Shown here piece after piece: positions 18,327-28,739 of a stretch of 64,000 nucleotides of DNA; position 1 is the first letter of the stretch, and every line of letters begins with the position of its first letter. A program made the translations under genes and the position numbers. Source of the DNA: Croceivirga sp. (GTDB taxonomy: Bacteria; Bacteroidota; Bacteroidia; Flavobacteriales; Flavobacteriaceae); NCBI GenBank assembly GCA_028281025.1, contig JANQKR010000014.1:55911-119910 (forward strand), given 5' to 3'. The notes under the pieces were generated by a model that saw only the letters and a program-made list of their open reading frames with translations, was not told the origin of the DNA and searched no databases.

Positions 18327-19244
18327 TCAGAACTCAAATACCTTTCCGTCATCTGCCAATAGCACCTTGTCAAAAACTTGCGTTGCTTCCTGTTTGAACA
18401 GTTCCAATGATTTATATCTTGTGGAATAATGTCCAAGTATCAAGGTGCCTGCATTTGCCTTTTTTGCAATTCCAGCAGCCTGTTTGGCCGTACTATGTTT
18501 GGTTTTCGCGCATAAATGCAGTTCGGATTCCAAAAAAGTGGATTCATGGTACAATACGTCCACGTTTTCAATTTGGGGAACAATATTCTCCTTATAGGCC
18601 GTATCACTACAAAATGCATAGCTTTTTGGCTGGGGTGGATCAAAAGTCAACTTTTTGTTTTCAACAAGTTTTCCATCGTCCAAGAGCATATCCCTTCCAT
18701 TTTTAATATTGTTGAATTGGCTTTTATCAATGCCATATTGTGAAACAGCTTTTATGTTCAATGTTCTGGACGCTTTTTTTTCCTTGAACAAAAAACCGTT
18801 GGTATAGACCCGATGTTCCAATGGGATTGTGGTTACGGTTACTTTTTCATCTTCATAGATCAATTCCCGCTCTTTAGAAACCAACTCGTGGAAGATCAGC
18901 GGATAGTTGGTCCAGGAATCCCCTAATTTCAAGAACAGGGTTACGGCTTCTTTTATACCTTTTGGCCCATAAACATGCAGTTCCCTTTCCCTGCCCAACA
19001 ATCTAAAGGTAGAGATAAGGCCTGGCAATCCAAAAAAATGGTCGCCGTGTAAATGGGAAATAAAAATATGATTGATTCGTGAAAACTTTATTTTGGCCTT
19101 GCGAAGTTGAACTTGTGTCCCTTCTCCACAATCAATCAAAAACATATGGTTTTTTATCTCCAGGATCTGGGATGTAGGATTTGTCATTGTTCTCGGAGTA
19201 GCCGAATAACAGCCTAGTATCGTAAGTTTCACTTTGTTCCACAA
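18327..19244 (-). CDS. rnz: Ribonuclease Z
   Basis: LIDCGEGTQVQLRKAKIKFSRINHIFISHLHGDHFFGLPGL, LGHYSTRY. Confidence 0.93.
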   Translation of the reverse strand: MWNKVKLTILGCYSATPRTMTNPTSQILEIKNHMFLIDCGEGTQVQLRKAKIKFSRINHIFISHLHGDHFFGLPGLISTFRLLGRERELHVYGPKGIKEAVTLFLKLGDSWTNYPLIFHELVSKERELIYEDEKVTVTTIPLEHRVYTNGFLFKEKKASRTLNIKAVSQYGIDKSQFNNIKNGRDMLLDDGKLVENKKLTFDPPQPKSYAFCSDTAYKENIVPQIENVDVLYHESTFLESELHLCAKTKHSTAKQAAGIAKKANAGTLILGHYSTRYKSLELFKQEATQVFDKVLLADDGKVFEF

Positions 19245-19283
19245 TTAATAGTTACTAATTGAAAGTGGAGAATAACGAATTGT

Positions 19284-19649
19284 TCACACATTATTTTTAC
19301 TCGATTTTACAATTGAAACTAAAATCTTAATTACTTCTATACTATCTTTTTGGAGCTGAGTCAACCCTTCCTGGGCAACCAATCCGGATTCTGCTAAAAG
19401 GTCCAGCCAATACTTGGTTTCATTGGCTTCTTTAAGCGATATGGACATTTTATGGATGAAGTCTTTTTTACTTTCTGCGTGTTCGGCCTCTCTGACCAAA
19501 GCACCAACGGCAGTGCCTGAGCGCATCAACTGTTTGGAAAGAACGTATTCCCTTTCTTCCTTTTCAAGGTATTTAACCAATTGAATCACTTTTAGGGCAA
19601 GGGCAAATGTTTTTTGTTGAATTATATTTTTCGATCTGTTCGAATCCAA
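19284..19649 (-). CDS. Four-helix bundle protein (IVP / S23 ribosomal family)
   Basis: ALKVIQLVKYL...YVLSKQLMRSGTAVGALVREAEHAESKKDFIHKMSISLKEANETKYWLDLL. Confidence 0.92.
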   Translation of the reverse strand: MDSNRSKNIIQQKTFALALKVIQLVKYLEKEEREYVLSKQLMRSGTAVGALVREAEHAESKKDFIHKMSISLKEANETKYWLDLLAESGLVAQEGLTQLQKDSIEVIKILVSIVKSSKNNV

Positions 19650-19670
19650 TTTTCAATTTTCCCTTTTTCA

Positions 19671-20003
19671 TTACAAACCTAAATCCCGTTCTATTTCCTC
19701 CATCTCAATAATGTCTTTTGCTTCTTGTAAGGTGGGGACCAGGCAGATTTCTTCGGGAATCTCATCATAGGGGACCTTATCGGTAACGAGGACAAAAGAT
19801 TTGCCGGAACCTCTATGGGTATTGGAAAGTTCTAAAAATTCAAGGACATCATTTGAGGAAAGGCCATCGAACGAAAATAAATTGATAATGATATTATCGT
19901 GTTTTAATTTGGGATAGGAGGCATTTAAGTTCTGAAGAAATGTTGCCAAAGCTATATTTTCCTGGAACACAGTGGTTGTGGTCCCTTTTTTGTCGAAAAT
20001 CAT
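19671..20003 (-). CDS. Small STAS-like/hypothetical protein (rnz-associated)
   Basis: Short conserved-looking ORF between IVP gene and pyrB. Confidence 0.65.
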   Translation of the reverse strand: MIFDKKGTTTTVFQENIALATFLQNLNASYPKLKHDNIIINLFSFDGLSSNDVLEFLELSNTHRGSGKSFVLVTDKVPYDEIPEEICLVPTLQEAKDIIEMEEIERDLGL

Positions 20004-20004
20004 A

Positions 20005-20931
20005 TTATTTAATTTTTGATGCCAAAAGATAAATGACCGCCATTCTTATGGCAACTCCATTTTCCACTTGTTCCAGAATAATGGACTGACCGGAATCTGC
20101 CACATCACTTGTAATTTCAACCCCTCTGTTTATAGGTCCTGGGTGCATTACCACAATTTCCCTATCCAACTCTTGAAGAAGTTTTTTATTTAATCCATAC
20201 TGCTGTGTATATTCCCTTGTGGTGGGAAAATAGCTTACGTCCAAGCGTTCATTTTGGACCCGCAGCATATTGGCCACATCACACCATTGCAAGGCGCTTT
20301 TGAGATTGGTCTCCACGCCCACCCCCAAAGACTCAATATATTTGGGCAATAAGGTCTTTGGTCCACAAACCTTAACATTTGCCCCTTGCAGCTGAAGTGC
20401 AAAAATATTGGATAGGGCAACCCTCGAATGCAATATATCCCCTACTATAACCACATTTTTACCGGCCACATTGCCCAGTCTTTCACGGATGGAATAGGAA
20501 TCCAACAATGCTTGTGTTGGATGTTCGTGCGCCCCGTCCCCAGCATTCACTATGGAAGCGTCCACATGCTTGGACAAAAAAATACCTGCCCCGGGATTTG
20601 GATGTCGCATTACTACCATATCCACCTTCATGGATAGGATATTATTGACGGTATCTATGAGCGTTTCCCCTTTTTTGACCGAGGATTGTGATGCCGAAAA
20701 ATTGATTACATCGGCCGACAGCCGTTTCTCTGCCAATTCGAAAGATAGTTTTGTTCGGGTCGAATTTTCAAAGAAAATATTGGCAATGGTAATATCCCTA
20801 AGCGTGGGGACCTTTTTTATGGATCGATTGATGACTTCCTTAAAATGATCTGCGGTTTCAAAAATAAGATCGATATCCTCTTTGGTAAGGTACTTTATTC
20901 CCAATAAATGATCCACGCTCAGTGTACTCAT
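20005..20931 (-). CDS. pyrB: Aspartate carbamoyltransferase catalytic subunit
   Basis: FFENSTRTKLSFELAEKRL, VMRHPNPGA, GDGAHEHPTQALLD, VVMHPGPINRGVEI. Confidence 0.95.
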   Translation of the reverse strand: MSTLSVDHLLGIKYLTKEDIDLIFETADHFKEVINRSIKKVPTLRDITIANIFFENSTRTKLSFELAEKRLSADVINFSASQSSVKKGETLIDTVNNILSMKVDMVVMRHPNPGAGIFLSKHVDASIVNAGDGAHEHPTQALLDSYSIRERLGNVAGKNVVIVGDILHSRVALSNIFALQLQGANVKVCGPKTLLPKYIESLGVGVETNLKSALQWCDVANMLRVQNERLDVSYFPTTREYTQQYGLNKKLLQELDREIVVMHPGPINRGVEITSDVADSGQSIILEQVENGVAIRMAVIYLLASKIK

Positions 20932-21470
20932 ACCTTTTCAACTATATAGACTGCATCTTCGCCATCATTTTCCTTCCACATCACATTGACACGCTCGTTG
21001 TTTATGGCATCAACCTGCCTTCCCTTGTAATTGGGTTGAATGGGCAAATGTCGGCTAAATCTTCTATCGATCAGTGTCAACAATTCTATTTCCTGGGGTC
21101 TTCCAAAAGACTGGATGGCCGTTAGTGCGGCGCGAATACTTCGCCCAGTGTACAGTACATCGTCCACAAAGACCACTTTTTTATCTTCGACCAAAAAGTC
21201 AATTTTAGTCTTGTTGGCCTGGAGTGTTTTTTCCCCGCGCCTAAAATCATCCCTATAAAACGTGATGTCCAAAGAGCCAAGCTTGACATTTTTTATGCGA
21301 TAATCCTCCCTCAACATTTTGGCCAGTCTCTCCGCCAGAAAAATGCCCCTGGGCTGTATTCCTATGAGAACGGTATCCGTAAAATCCAAGTGGTTTTCCT
21401 GCAATTGACAAGCCAAACGATGAAGAATGATATCGATTTCTTTGGCCGAAAGCAGGATTCTTTGACTCAT
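20928..21470 (-). CDS. pyrR: Bifunctional pyr operon regulator/uracil phosphoribosyltransferase
   Basis: GIQPRGIFLAERLA, DITFYRDDF, VVFVDDVLYTGRSIRAALTA; start trimmed to MSQRILL. Confidence 0.93.
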   Translation of the reverse strand: MSQRILLSAKEIDIILHRLACQLQENHLDFTDTVLIGIQPRGIFLAERLAKMLREDYRIKNVKLGSLDITFYRDDFRRGEKTLQANKTKIDFLVEDKKVVFVDDVLYTGRSIRAALTAIQSFGRPQEIELLTLIDRRFSRHLPIQPNYKGRQVDAINNERVNVMWKENDGEDAVYIVEKV

Positions 21471-21606
21471 GTATGCGCAAACATCTCGTTTGGTATACAA
21501 AAGTAAGCAATTAGGTGGAAAAAAAACGTAAACAACCTTGGCCCAAAAGACGCAGTATTCACGAACCCCTCTTAAGTTCCAGGTATAGAGTGAAGTGTAT
21601 GGCAAG

Positions 21607-21636
21607 AAAAAAGCCCTTGACAAGTCAAGGGCTTTT
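21607..21636 (-). terminator. rpsA intrinsic terminator
   Basis: GAAAAGCCCTTGA CTTG TCAAGGGCTTTTTTC (minus-strand orientation) with U-tract. Confidence 0.85.
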
Positions 21637-21657
21637 CATTACATCTTAGGAAAGAGA

Positions 21658-23541
21658 TCATTTCTTTTTGGCATCTGCTTCCATTTTATCCTTAAGGGCC
21701 TGTAACTGCGCATTGGCATCACCTAGCGTAGGTGCGGCCTCATCTGCTGCAGCTGCCATTTTCTTTTTGGCAGACCTTACATTACGTTCTTCCTGCTCCC
21801 TGAAAATAGCAGTATGGCTGGCAACCACTCGTTTGAAGTCTTTGTTGAACTCAATAATCTTGAATTCTACTTCTTCTCCTTTTTTGATCCGGTTACCATC
21901 CTCTTTCTCCATATGTCTTGAAGGTACAAAAGCCGTGATATCCTCATTCAATACAACAGTGGCACCTTTGTCCACAATATCAGTTACATTGGCTTTATGC
22001 ACTGTTCCTTCTCCAAATTCGGTAGCGTATTTGTCCCATGGATTTTCAGTGGTTTGCTTGTGTCCCAAACTCAACTTCCTACCTTCCACATCCAACTCAA
22101 GGACTTCAACCTCCAAAGTGTCACTAACATTTACAAACTCGGATGGGTGCTTGATCTTTTTGGTCCATGAGAGATCGGATATATAGATCAAACCGTCAAT
22201 ACCTTCCTCCATTTCAACAAATACACCAAAATTGGTGAAGTTCCTCACAATACCTTTGTGTCTGGAACCAACAGGATATTTTGAGGTAATGTCCGTCCAT
22301 GGATCCGGAGTCAATTGCTTAATACCCAATGACATCTTGCGCTCTTCCCTATCCAACGTGAGGACAACGGCCTCTACTTCATCTCCAACACTAACAAAAT
22401 CCTGAGCGGATCTTAGATGCGTTGACCAGGACATTTCCGATACATGGATCAATCCTTCCACACCTTCGGCAACTTCAATAAAGGCTCCGTAATCAGCAAT
22501 AACCACAACCTTACCCTTTACTTTGTCACCAATATTGATGTTGTCTCCAAGGGCATCCCATGGATGTTTCTCCAACTGTTTAAGACCCAATTGGATTCTT
22601 GACTTGTTATCATCAAAATCAAGGATTACAACATTCAATTTTTGATCTAGTTCCACAACCTCGTTGGGATGGTTGATACGACTCCAGGAAAGGTCCGTGA
22701 TATGGATAAGTCCGTCAACCCCTCCAAGATCGATGAACACCCCATAAGAGGTAACGTTTTTCACAACACCTTCCAGAACTTGTCCTTTCTCCAATTGACC
22801 GATGATTTCCTTCTTCTGCTCTTCAATATCGGCCTCGATCAGTGCTTTGTGGGAAACCACCACATTTTTGAATTCATGGTTTATTTTCACCACCTTGAAC
22901 TCCATGGTCTTACCTACATATTGATCATAGTCTCGGATTGGTTTTACATCTATCTGGGAACCGGGAAGGAATGCTTCAATACCAAAGACATCCACAATCA
23001 TACCTCCTTTGGTCCTACATTTTACAAAACCGGTAACAATTTCTTCTTTGTCATGGGCCGCATTCACACGGTCCCAAGCCATAATGGTCCTGGCTTTTCT
23101 GTGCGAAAGCACCAATTGGCCCGTTTTATCTTCCCTGATGTCAATAAGGACTTCAACCTTATCGCCTACCTTTAAATCTGGGTTGTAACGGAATTCATTT
23201 AGCGAAATGACCCCCTCGGATTTTGCATTGATATCGATGATGGCCTCGCGGTCCGTCATGTGCACAACGGTTCCTTCCACTACTTCCTCATCTGCGGTAT
23301 CCACAAAGTTTTCAGCAACAAGTTTCTCGAACTCACTTAGTTTGCTGTCATCCACTTTTTCAATACCCTCTTCATACTTGTCCCAGTCAAAATTTTCTAA
23401 AAACTCTTTGGGGTCCTGTTTTGGGGTCTCCTCTTTTACTGTCTCTGCAGTTTCGCTAACTTCCGTAGTAGTTTCGTTAGCTTCTTGGGTTGCCGTTGTA
23501 GTTTCCTCAACTACCTCGGCTGCTTTTTTTTCTTCAGCCAT
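21658..23541 (-). CDS. rpsA: 30S ribosomal protein S1
   Basis: Multiple S1 repeats (GVFIDLGGVDGLIHITDLSW, GAFIEVAEGVEGLIHVSEMSW, GVFVEMEEGIDGLIYISDLSW); start trimmed to MAEEKKA. Confidence 0.96.
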   Translation of the reverse strand: MAEEKKAAEVVEETTTATQEANETTTEVSETAETVKEETPKQDPKEFLENFDWDKYEEGIEKVDDSKLSEFEKLVAENFVDTADEEVVEGTVVHMTDREAIIDINAKSEGVISLNEFRYNPDLKVGDKVEVLIDIREDKTGQLVLSHRKARTIMAWDRVNAAHDKEEIVTGFVKCRTKGGMIVDVFGIEAFLPGSQIDVKPIRDYDQYVGKTMEFKVVKINHEFKNVVVSHKALIEADIEEQKKEIIGQLEKGQVLEGVVKNVTSYGVFIDLGGVDGLIHITDLSWSRINHPNEVVELDQKLNVVILDFDDNKSRIQLGLKQLEKHPWDALGDNINIGDKVKGKVVVIADYGAFIEVAEGVEGLIHVSEMSWSTHLRSAQDFVSVGDEVEAVVLTLDREERKMSLGIKQLTPDPWTDITSKYPVGSRHKGIVRNFTNFGVFVEMEEGIDGLIYISDLSWTKKIKHPSEFVNVSDTLEVEVLELDVEGRKLSLGHKQTTENPWDKYATEFGEGTVHKANVTDIVDKGATVVLNEDITAFVPSRHMEKEDGNRIKKGEEVEFKIIEFNKDFKRVVASHTAIFREQEERNVRSAKKKMAAAADEAAPTLGDANAQLQALKDKMEADAKKK

Positions 23542-23652
23542 GTGCTGATTTGAATTTGTATCCCACACGGTTACAAGAGTTAGGCACTGGTGTGGAAGTG
23601 ATTGTTATGTTTTTAATTCCTTTTTTCTCCTGCATGTACCAAAAAAGGAGTG

Positions 23653-23684
23653 CAAAAATACAATGAATTCCCTTGTTAAACAAA
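23653..23684 (-). promoter_or_regulatory. Bacteroidota-type promoter of rpsA
   Basis: Minus strand TTTG-N20-TATTTTTG, matching -33/-7 consensus, ~110 nt upstream of rpsA start. Confidence 0.65.
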
Positions 23685-23799
23685 CCTTTACTTTGAAGCA
23701 TGGTTATTTAAACAAGTCTTAAAGAATATTTAGGCCGAAATGTGACTTTTATACCTATCTTGTTTCTTAATAGTAACCATTAAAGTAAAAGAGTACATT

Positions 23800-24180
23800 A
23801 TGAGTGTAAAAGCAAAATATCAAGCCGTATTGGATCTAGGCCAGGAATTGGGGATCCAAGGAGGCGATGTTTCTGAAGAGGCCGGCATTTTAAAAGTCAA
23901 AGGCCAAGCAGCTACCCCATACGAAAAGAATGTGATTTGGGATAAGATCAAGGAATTGGGTGGCGAAAGCCCTGCTGACATTAAGGCAAATATTACCGTT
24001 GCCGATGATTCCGTTTACCACAGGCATACCGTAAAAAGTGGTGAATCCTTGAGCAAGATCGCAAAACACTATTATGGCGATGCCATGAAGTATAACAAAA
24101 TCTTTGAGGCCAATACCGATCAATTAAAGAATCCGGATGTAATCCATCCCGATCAGGTTTTGGTGATCCCCAACCTGTAA
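23800..24180 (+). CDS. LysM (BON-LysM, YgaU/Kbp-like) protein
   Basis: HTVKSGESLSKIAKHYYGDAMKYNKIFEANTDQLKNPDVIHPDQVLVIP preceded by a BON-like segment. Confidence 0.9.
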   Translation: MSVKAKYQAVLDLGQELGIQGGDVSEEAGILKVKGQAATPYEKNVIWDKIKELGGESPADIKANITVADDSVYHRHTVKSGESLSKIAKHYYGDAMKYNKIFEANTDQLKNPDVIHPDQVLVIPNL

Positions 24181-24198
24181 GAAACTCGGAACTACGGT

Positions 24199-24222
24199 AA
24201 AAGGCGCCAATTGGCGCCTTTT
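24199..24222. terminator. Bidirectional terminator, perfect palindrome
   Basis: AAAAGGCGCCAATTGGCGCCTTTT between convergent LysM gene and cmk. Confidence 0.88.
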
Positions 24223-24917
24223 TACAATCCCTTTTCCATGACTTGTTGTGCCAAGCATAGCACACGTTCAAACTGCTCGTCCAGGCCCATATCACTGTTG
24301 TCGAACACTATGGCATCCCCGGCCTTCCGTAATGGTGATGTTTCCCTGGTGGAATCGAGATAATCCCTTTCCTGTACATTTTTCAGCACCTCATCGTAGG
24401 TTACCTCTTCTCCCCTTTCCACTAATTCCTTATAACGACGCTGCGCCCTTTTTTCCGCCGATGCGGTCATAAACAATTTAAGCTCTGCCTTGGGAAAAAC
24501 CACGGTACCAATATCCCTACCGTCCATGACCATACCTTTCCCTTCGCCCATCCTCTGTTGTTGCTCCACCAGCTTTTCGCGCACTTCTGGAATTGCAGCG
24601 ATTTTGCTCACGTGTTGGGAAACATCGAGCGTTCGTATCCTGTTTTCAACATTCTCGTTGTTCAAATGAATTTGAAATTGGCCCGTTTCTGGATTCCTTT
24701 GGAACGAAACATCAAGGTGGTCCAAATGTGATTTTAAGCCTTCAAAATTTTGTTGGGAATCATCTATGAGCCCATTTTCCAGGGCAAATAGGGTTACCGC
24801 CCTGTACATGGCTCCCGTATCCACATAAAGATAGTCCAAAGCTTCTGCCAAACGCTTGGCAACAGTACTCTTCCCCGTGGAGGAATGACCGTCTATCGCA
24901 ATGATAATTTTACCCAT
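24222..24917 (-). CDS. cmk: Cytidylate kinase
   Basis: IIIAIDGHSSTGKSTVAKRLA, YVDTGAMYRAVTLFAL, VMDGRDIGTVVFPKAELKLFMTAS. Confidence 0.95.
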   Translation of the reverse strand: MGKIIIAIDGHSSTGKSTVAKRLAEALDYLYVDTGAMYRAVTLFALENGLIDDSQQNFEGLKSHLDHLDVSFQRNPETGQFQIHLNNENVENRIRTLDVSQHVSKIAAIPEVREKLVEQQQRMGEGKGMVMDGRDIGTVVFPKAELKLFMTASAEKRAQRRYKELVERGEEVTYDEVLKNVQERDYLDSTRETSPLRKAGDAIVFDNSDMGLDEQFERVLCLAQQVMEKGL

Positions 24918-24951
24918 AAATCGAAAAAAGACAGCAATTAACCAGCTAAAA

Positions 24952-27402
24952 TTATAATTTTTTGGCGTTTTTCACCTGCTGTTTGGTTATGGCAATTTCT
25001 ATGACCTCACTCATATCGGATACGTAGTGAAAGGTCAATCCTTTTAGGTATTCTTCCTTAATTTCCTGGATGTCCTTTCTATTCTCCTCACATAAGATGA
25101 TTTCCTTTATCTTGGCCCGTTTTGCCGCAAGGATTTTTTCTTTGATTCCACCAACGGGAAGTACTTTTCCCCTAAGGGTAATCTCTCCGGTCATGGCCAA
25201 ACTCTTCTTTACCTTACGTTGTGTAAACAGGGAAACCAGGGAGGTCAACATGGTAATCCCCGCACTGGGCCCATCTTTTGGAGTAGCACCTTCGGGAACA
25301 TGGATGTGTACATTGTATTGCTCAAAAACGTCCGGGTCTATCCCAAAGCTTTCCGCATTGGATTTGATGTATTCCATCGCAATCGTTGCGGATTCCTTCA
25401 TCACCTTGCCCAGATTACCGGTGATATTGAGCAAACCCTTTCCTTTTGATAGAATGGATTCTATAAACAGGATATCCCCGCCAACACTGGTCCATGCCAA
25501 TCCGGTAACTACACCGGCCACTTGATTGTTCTCATATTTGTCACGCTCCAAACGTGGTGGTCCCAGAACATCTTCAATTACCTGATTGGTGACCTTTACC
25601 TCATATTCCTCATCCGTTGCAATGTTTTTGGCGGCGTAACGTACCATCTTTGCCAATTGTTTCTCCAGGGTCCTAACACCGGATTCCCGGGTGTAGCCCT
25701 CTACAATTTTTTCCAATTGTGGTTTGCCTATTTTCAGGTGTGCGGAAGACAGACCGTGTTCCTTCAACTGCTTGGGCAACAAGTGTTTTTTAGCGATTTC
25801 AACCTTCTCCTCGATCGTATACCCGGTCACATTAATGATTTCCATCCTATCGCGAAGTGCAGGTTGAATGGTACCCAGATTATTGGCGGTTGCTATGAAC
25901 ATTACCTTGGACAGATCATAACCCATTTCCAAAAAGTTGTCATAGAACTCATTGTTCTGTTCAGGGTCCAATACCTCCAGCATGGCCGAAGATGGATCCC
26001 CTTGATGACTATTGCTCAACTTATCTATCTCATCCAAAATAAATACCGGATTGGAAGTGCCCGCTTTTTTTATGCTTTGTACAATACGACCTGGCATCGC
26101 ACCAATATAGGTCTTTCGATGTCCACGGATTTCGGCCTCATCCCTAAGTCCTCCCAGGGACATCCGCACATACTCCCTTCCGAGCGCCTCCGCAACCGAT
26201 TTTCCCAAAGAGGTCTTCCCTACTCCGGGAGGGCCATAAAGACAGAGGATGGGGGATTTCATATCGTTTCTAAGCTTCAATACGGCCAGGTATTCCACAA
26301 TCCTCCGTTTTACGTCCTCCAATCCATAATGATCCCTATCCAATATCTTTTGCGCACGTTTAAGGTCAAACTTGTCCTTGGAGTATTCATTCCATGGAAG
26401 ATCCAGGAACAGGTCCAAATAATTCCGTTGAATGGAATATTCCGCAACCTGTGGGTTCATGCGCTGCATTTTGGCCAGTTCCTTGGTGAAATGTTCTTTG
26501 ACCTTCTTGTCCCATTTCTTCTTTTTGGCCCTTTTGTGCATTTCCTCGAACTCCTCTTCATAGGACATCACCCCCAGCTCTTCCTGAATGGTCTTCATCT
26601 GCTGGTGAAGGAAGTACTCCCGCTGTTGTTGGTCCATATCACTTCTCACCTTGGATTGAATGTCGTTCTTCAATTCCAATTTTTGAAGTTCCAGGTTCAT
26701 GTACTTTAAAGTGGCCAGTGCCCGTTCCTGGAGGTCCGGAATTTCCAAAAGCTTTTGTTTTTCCTCCACATCAAGGTTGAGGTTGGAAGAAACAAAGTTA
26801 ATCAGGAAAGAATTGCTTTGGATATTCTTTATGGCAAAAGTAGCCTCGCTGGGTATATTGGGATTATCCTTTATAATTTGATAGGCCAGTTCCTTTATGG
26901 AATCGATTATGGCCAAAAACTCCTCGTCATTTTGGTCCGGTCGGGTCTCATGGGCCTCGCGGATGGTTGCGGTCATATAGGGTTTCTCCGTGATGACCTC
27001 AGAAATTTCAAATCGTTTCTTTCCTTGAATGATAACCGTAGTATTGCCATCGGGCATTTGAAGTACCCGTAATATCCTTGCTACGGTGCCCAGGGAATTA
27101 ATGTCCTTTACCGTAGGGTTCTCAACACTTTCGTCTTTTTGGGACACCACACCGATTACCTTGGATCCGTTGTTGGCATCCTTGATCAGGTTAATGGATT
27201 TATCCCTTCCAGCAGTTATGGGAATCACCACCCCTGGAAAAAGTACCGTGTTGCGCAGCGGTAAAATGGGCAATGTTTCGGGAAGGTTTTCCCTATTCAT
27301 TTCTTCTTCGTCCTCGGGGGTCAATAATGGGATCAATTCCGCATCCTCTTCCAATCCCTGAAGCGACATATTGTCCAGACTTTTAAATTTTATAGTACTC
27401 AT
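24952..27402 (-). CDS. lon: Endopeptidase La (Lon)
   Basis: [68 protein letters not shown]. Confidence 0.97.
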   Translation of the reverse strand: MSTIKFKSLDNMSLQGLEEDAELIPLLTPEDEEEMNRENLPETLPILPLRNTVLFPGVVIPITAGRDKSINLIKDANNGSKVIGVVSQKDESVENPTVKDINSLGTVARILRVLQMPDGNTTVIIQGKKRFEISEVITEKPYMTATIREAHETRPDQNDEEFLAIIDSIKELAYQIIKDNPNIPSEATFAIKNIQSNSFLINFVSSNLNLDVEEKQKLLEIPDLQERALATLKYMNLELQKLELKNDIQSKVRSDMDQQQREYFLHQQMKTIQEELGVMSYEEEFEEMHKRAKKKKWDKKVKEHFTKELAKMQRMNPQVAEYSIQRNYLDLFLDLPWNEYSKDKFDLKRAQKILDRDHYGLEDVKRRIVEYLAVLKLRNDMKSPILCLYGPPGVGKTSLGKSVAEALGREYVRMSLGGLRDEAEIRGHRKTYIGAMPGRIVQSIKKAGTSNPVFILDEIDKLSNSHQGDPSSAMLEVLDPEQNNEFYDNFLEMGYDLSKVMFIATANNLGTIQPALRDRMEIINVTGYTIEEKVEIAKKHLLPKQLKEHGLSSAHLKIGKPQLEKIVEGYTRESGVRTLEKQLAKMVRYAAKNIATDEEYEVKVTNQVIEDVLGPPRLERDKYENNQVAGVVTGLAWTSVGGDILFIESILSKGKGLLNITGNLGKVMKESATIAMEYIKSNAESFGIDPDVFEQYNVHIHVPEGATPKDGPSAGITMLTSLVSLFTQRKVKKSLAMTGEITLRGKVLPVGGIKEKILAAKRAKIKEIILCEENRKDIQEIKEEYLKGLTFHYVSDMSEVIEIAITKQQVKNAKKL

Positions 27403-27573
27403 AATTTCTTTTCGGTCATTCTGTCATTAATACGAAATCCATAAACCTCAAAAGCAACCAACATCAAACTAAAAATGTACTGATTTACAGATTTTTACAA
27501 TAATTACTGGGGAAACTACCCCTACGTAGTGAGCAATTCCTATGCCATAGGCTCAAAAAAAATTCCAGAAAAG

Positions 27574-27604
27574 TGTAACAGTTGTTAAATTTTACCATCT
27601 ATAA
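27574..27604 (+). promoter_or_regulatory. Candidate ECF-type promoter TGTAACA-N17-TCTATAA
   Basis: Directly upstream of ECF gene 27622; TGTAACA also occurs upstream of the second ECF gene (48477). Confidence 0.4.
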
Positions 27605-27621
27605 GACAAACCATTCACCTT

Positions 27622-28179
27622 TTGAGCCACCAAAATGAAAATATTGATGCATTGTTGCAGCAATGTCTTGAAGGCAAGCAACGTGCACAGATGGAGATTT
27701 ATAACCGTTACTATAAAGCTATGTACAACACGGCACTAAGAATAGTAAAACACACAGCGGAGGCCGAGGACGTAATGCAAGAGTCGTTTTTAAATGCTTT
27801 TACCAAACTTAAAACATTTAAAGGGGATGTAACCTTTGGAGCCTGGTTAAAAAGAATCGTCATCAACAACAGTATTTATCATTATCGAAAGCAGCAAAAA
27901 AATAAGACTGCGGATTTGGACGAAATAATGTACAAGGTCGAAGATAATGATGCAGTTGCTTTGGACGAAAGTGGTTACACAGAACTGAAGGCTCAAAAAG
28001 TGATGGAAACCATGAACAGTTTAAAAGATAATTACAGAGTTTCTTTGACCTTAAACTTAATTGAGGGGTATGATTACGAAGAAATCAGTCAAATTATGGA
28101 CATAAGCTATGCCAACTGTAGGACAACGATCTCAAGGGCAAAAGAAAGCCTACGGAAAAAGCTGGCTGTAAACGTTTAG
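27622..28179 (+). CDS. RNA polymerase sigma-70 factor, ECF subfamily (TTG start)
   Basis: YNRYYKAMYNTALRIVKHTAEAEDVMQESFLNAFTKL..FGAWLKRIVINNSI, MDISYANCRTTISRAKESLRKKL. Confidence 0.92.
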   Translation: MSHQNENIDALLQQCLEGKQRAQMEIYNRYYKAMYNTALRIVKHTAEAEDVMQESFLNAFTKLKTFKGDVTFGAWLKRIVINNSIYHYRKQQKNKTADLDEIMYKVEDNDAVALDESGYTELKAQKVMETMNSLKDNYRVSLTLNLIEGYDYEEISQIMDISYANCRTTISRAKESLRKKLAVNV

Positions 28180-28181
28180 TT

Positions 28182-28739
28182 ATGAAAAAAGACAATTTAG
28201 AAAACCTTTTTGAAAGACTCCAGGGAGATTTTGATTTTGAGGAACCCGGAGTTGGACATCAGGAACGCTTTTTGGAAAAAATGAACCAGGCGCATGGGGT
28301 TGTTTCCATTCCCAGGAAAAGAAATTGGTGGAAGCCTTTGTCCATTGCGGCGTCCATTGCTTTGATCTGTGTTTTGGGACTGCAATTGTCCACCACCGAG
28401 CCCTCTATAAAGGAACAGGTAGTGGAGATTGCACCGGAAGTATCCGAAACTGAGTTCTATTTTGCCAATTTAATTGAGGAGCAAGTTCAATTGTTAAGGC
28501 AGGAAAAGTCTCCCGAAACCGCAAAATTGGTAGATGATGCCCTTTTAAAGTTGAGCGAATTGGAATCGGATTATGAGGCTTTGGAACAAGAATTGGTAAA
28601 TGGAGGTAACAGCAAAATGATCTTGAATGCCATGATCAACAATTTCCAAATACGCATTGAACTATTAAAAGAAGTTTTAGCCAACGTAGAAACCATAAAA
28701 AATTTAAAACCACAAGATGATGCGAACTTTACTATTTAA
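28182..28739 (+). CDS. Single-TM protein, probable anti-sigma factor
   Basis: Directly follows ECF gene; N-terminal cytoplasmic segment, one TM (WWKPLSIAASIALICVLGLQL), periplasmic coiled region. Confidence 0.7.
   Translation: MKKDNLENLFERLQGDFDFEEPGVGHQERFLEKMNQAHGVVSIPRKRNWWKPLSIAASIALICVLGLQLSTTEPSIKEQVVEIAPEVSETEFYFANLIEEQVQLLRQEKSPETAKLVDDALLKLSELESDYEALEQELVNGGNSKMILNAMINNFQIRIELLKEVLANVETIKNLKPQDDANFTI

Noticed and set aside
19284-19649. Diversity-generating retroelement (Avd)
   Set aside because: No reverse transcriptase, template repeat or variable repeat nearby.
22669-23175. 168-aa plus-strand ORF
   Set aside because: Antisense to rpsA S1 repeats; shadow ORF.
25522-26709. 395-aa plus-strand ORF
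   Set aside because: Fully antisense to lon, whose motifs are strong; composition looks like a shadow ORF with no recognisable domain.
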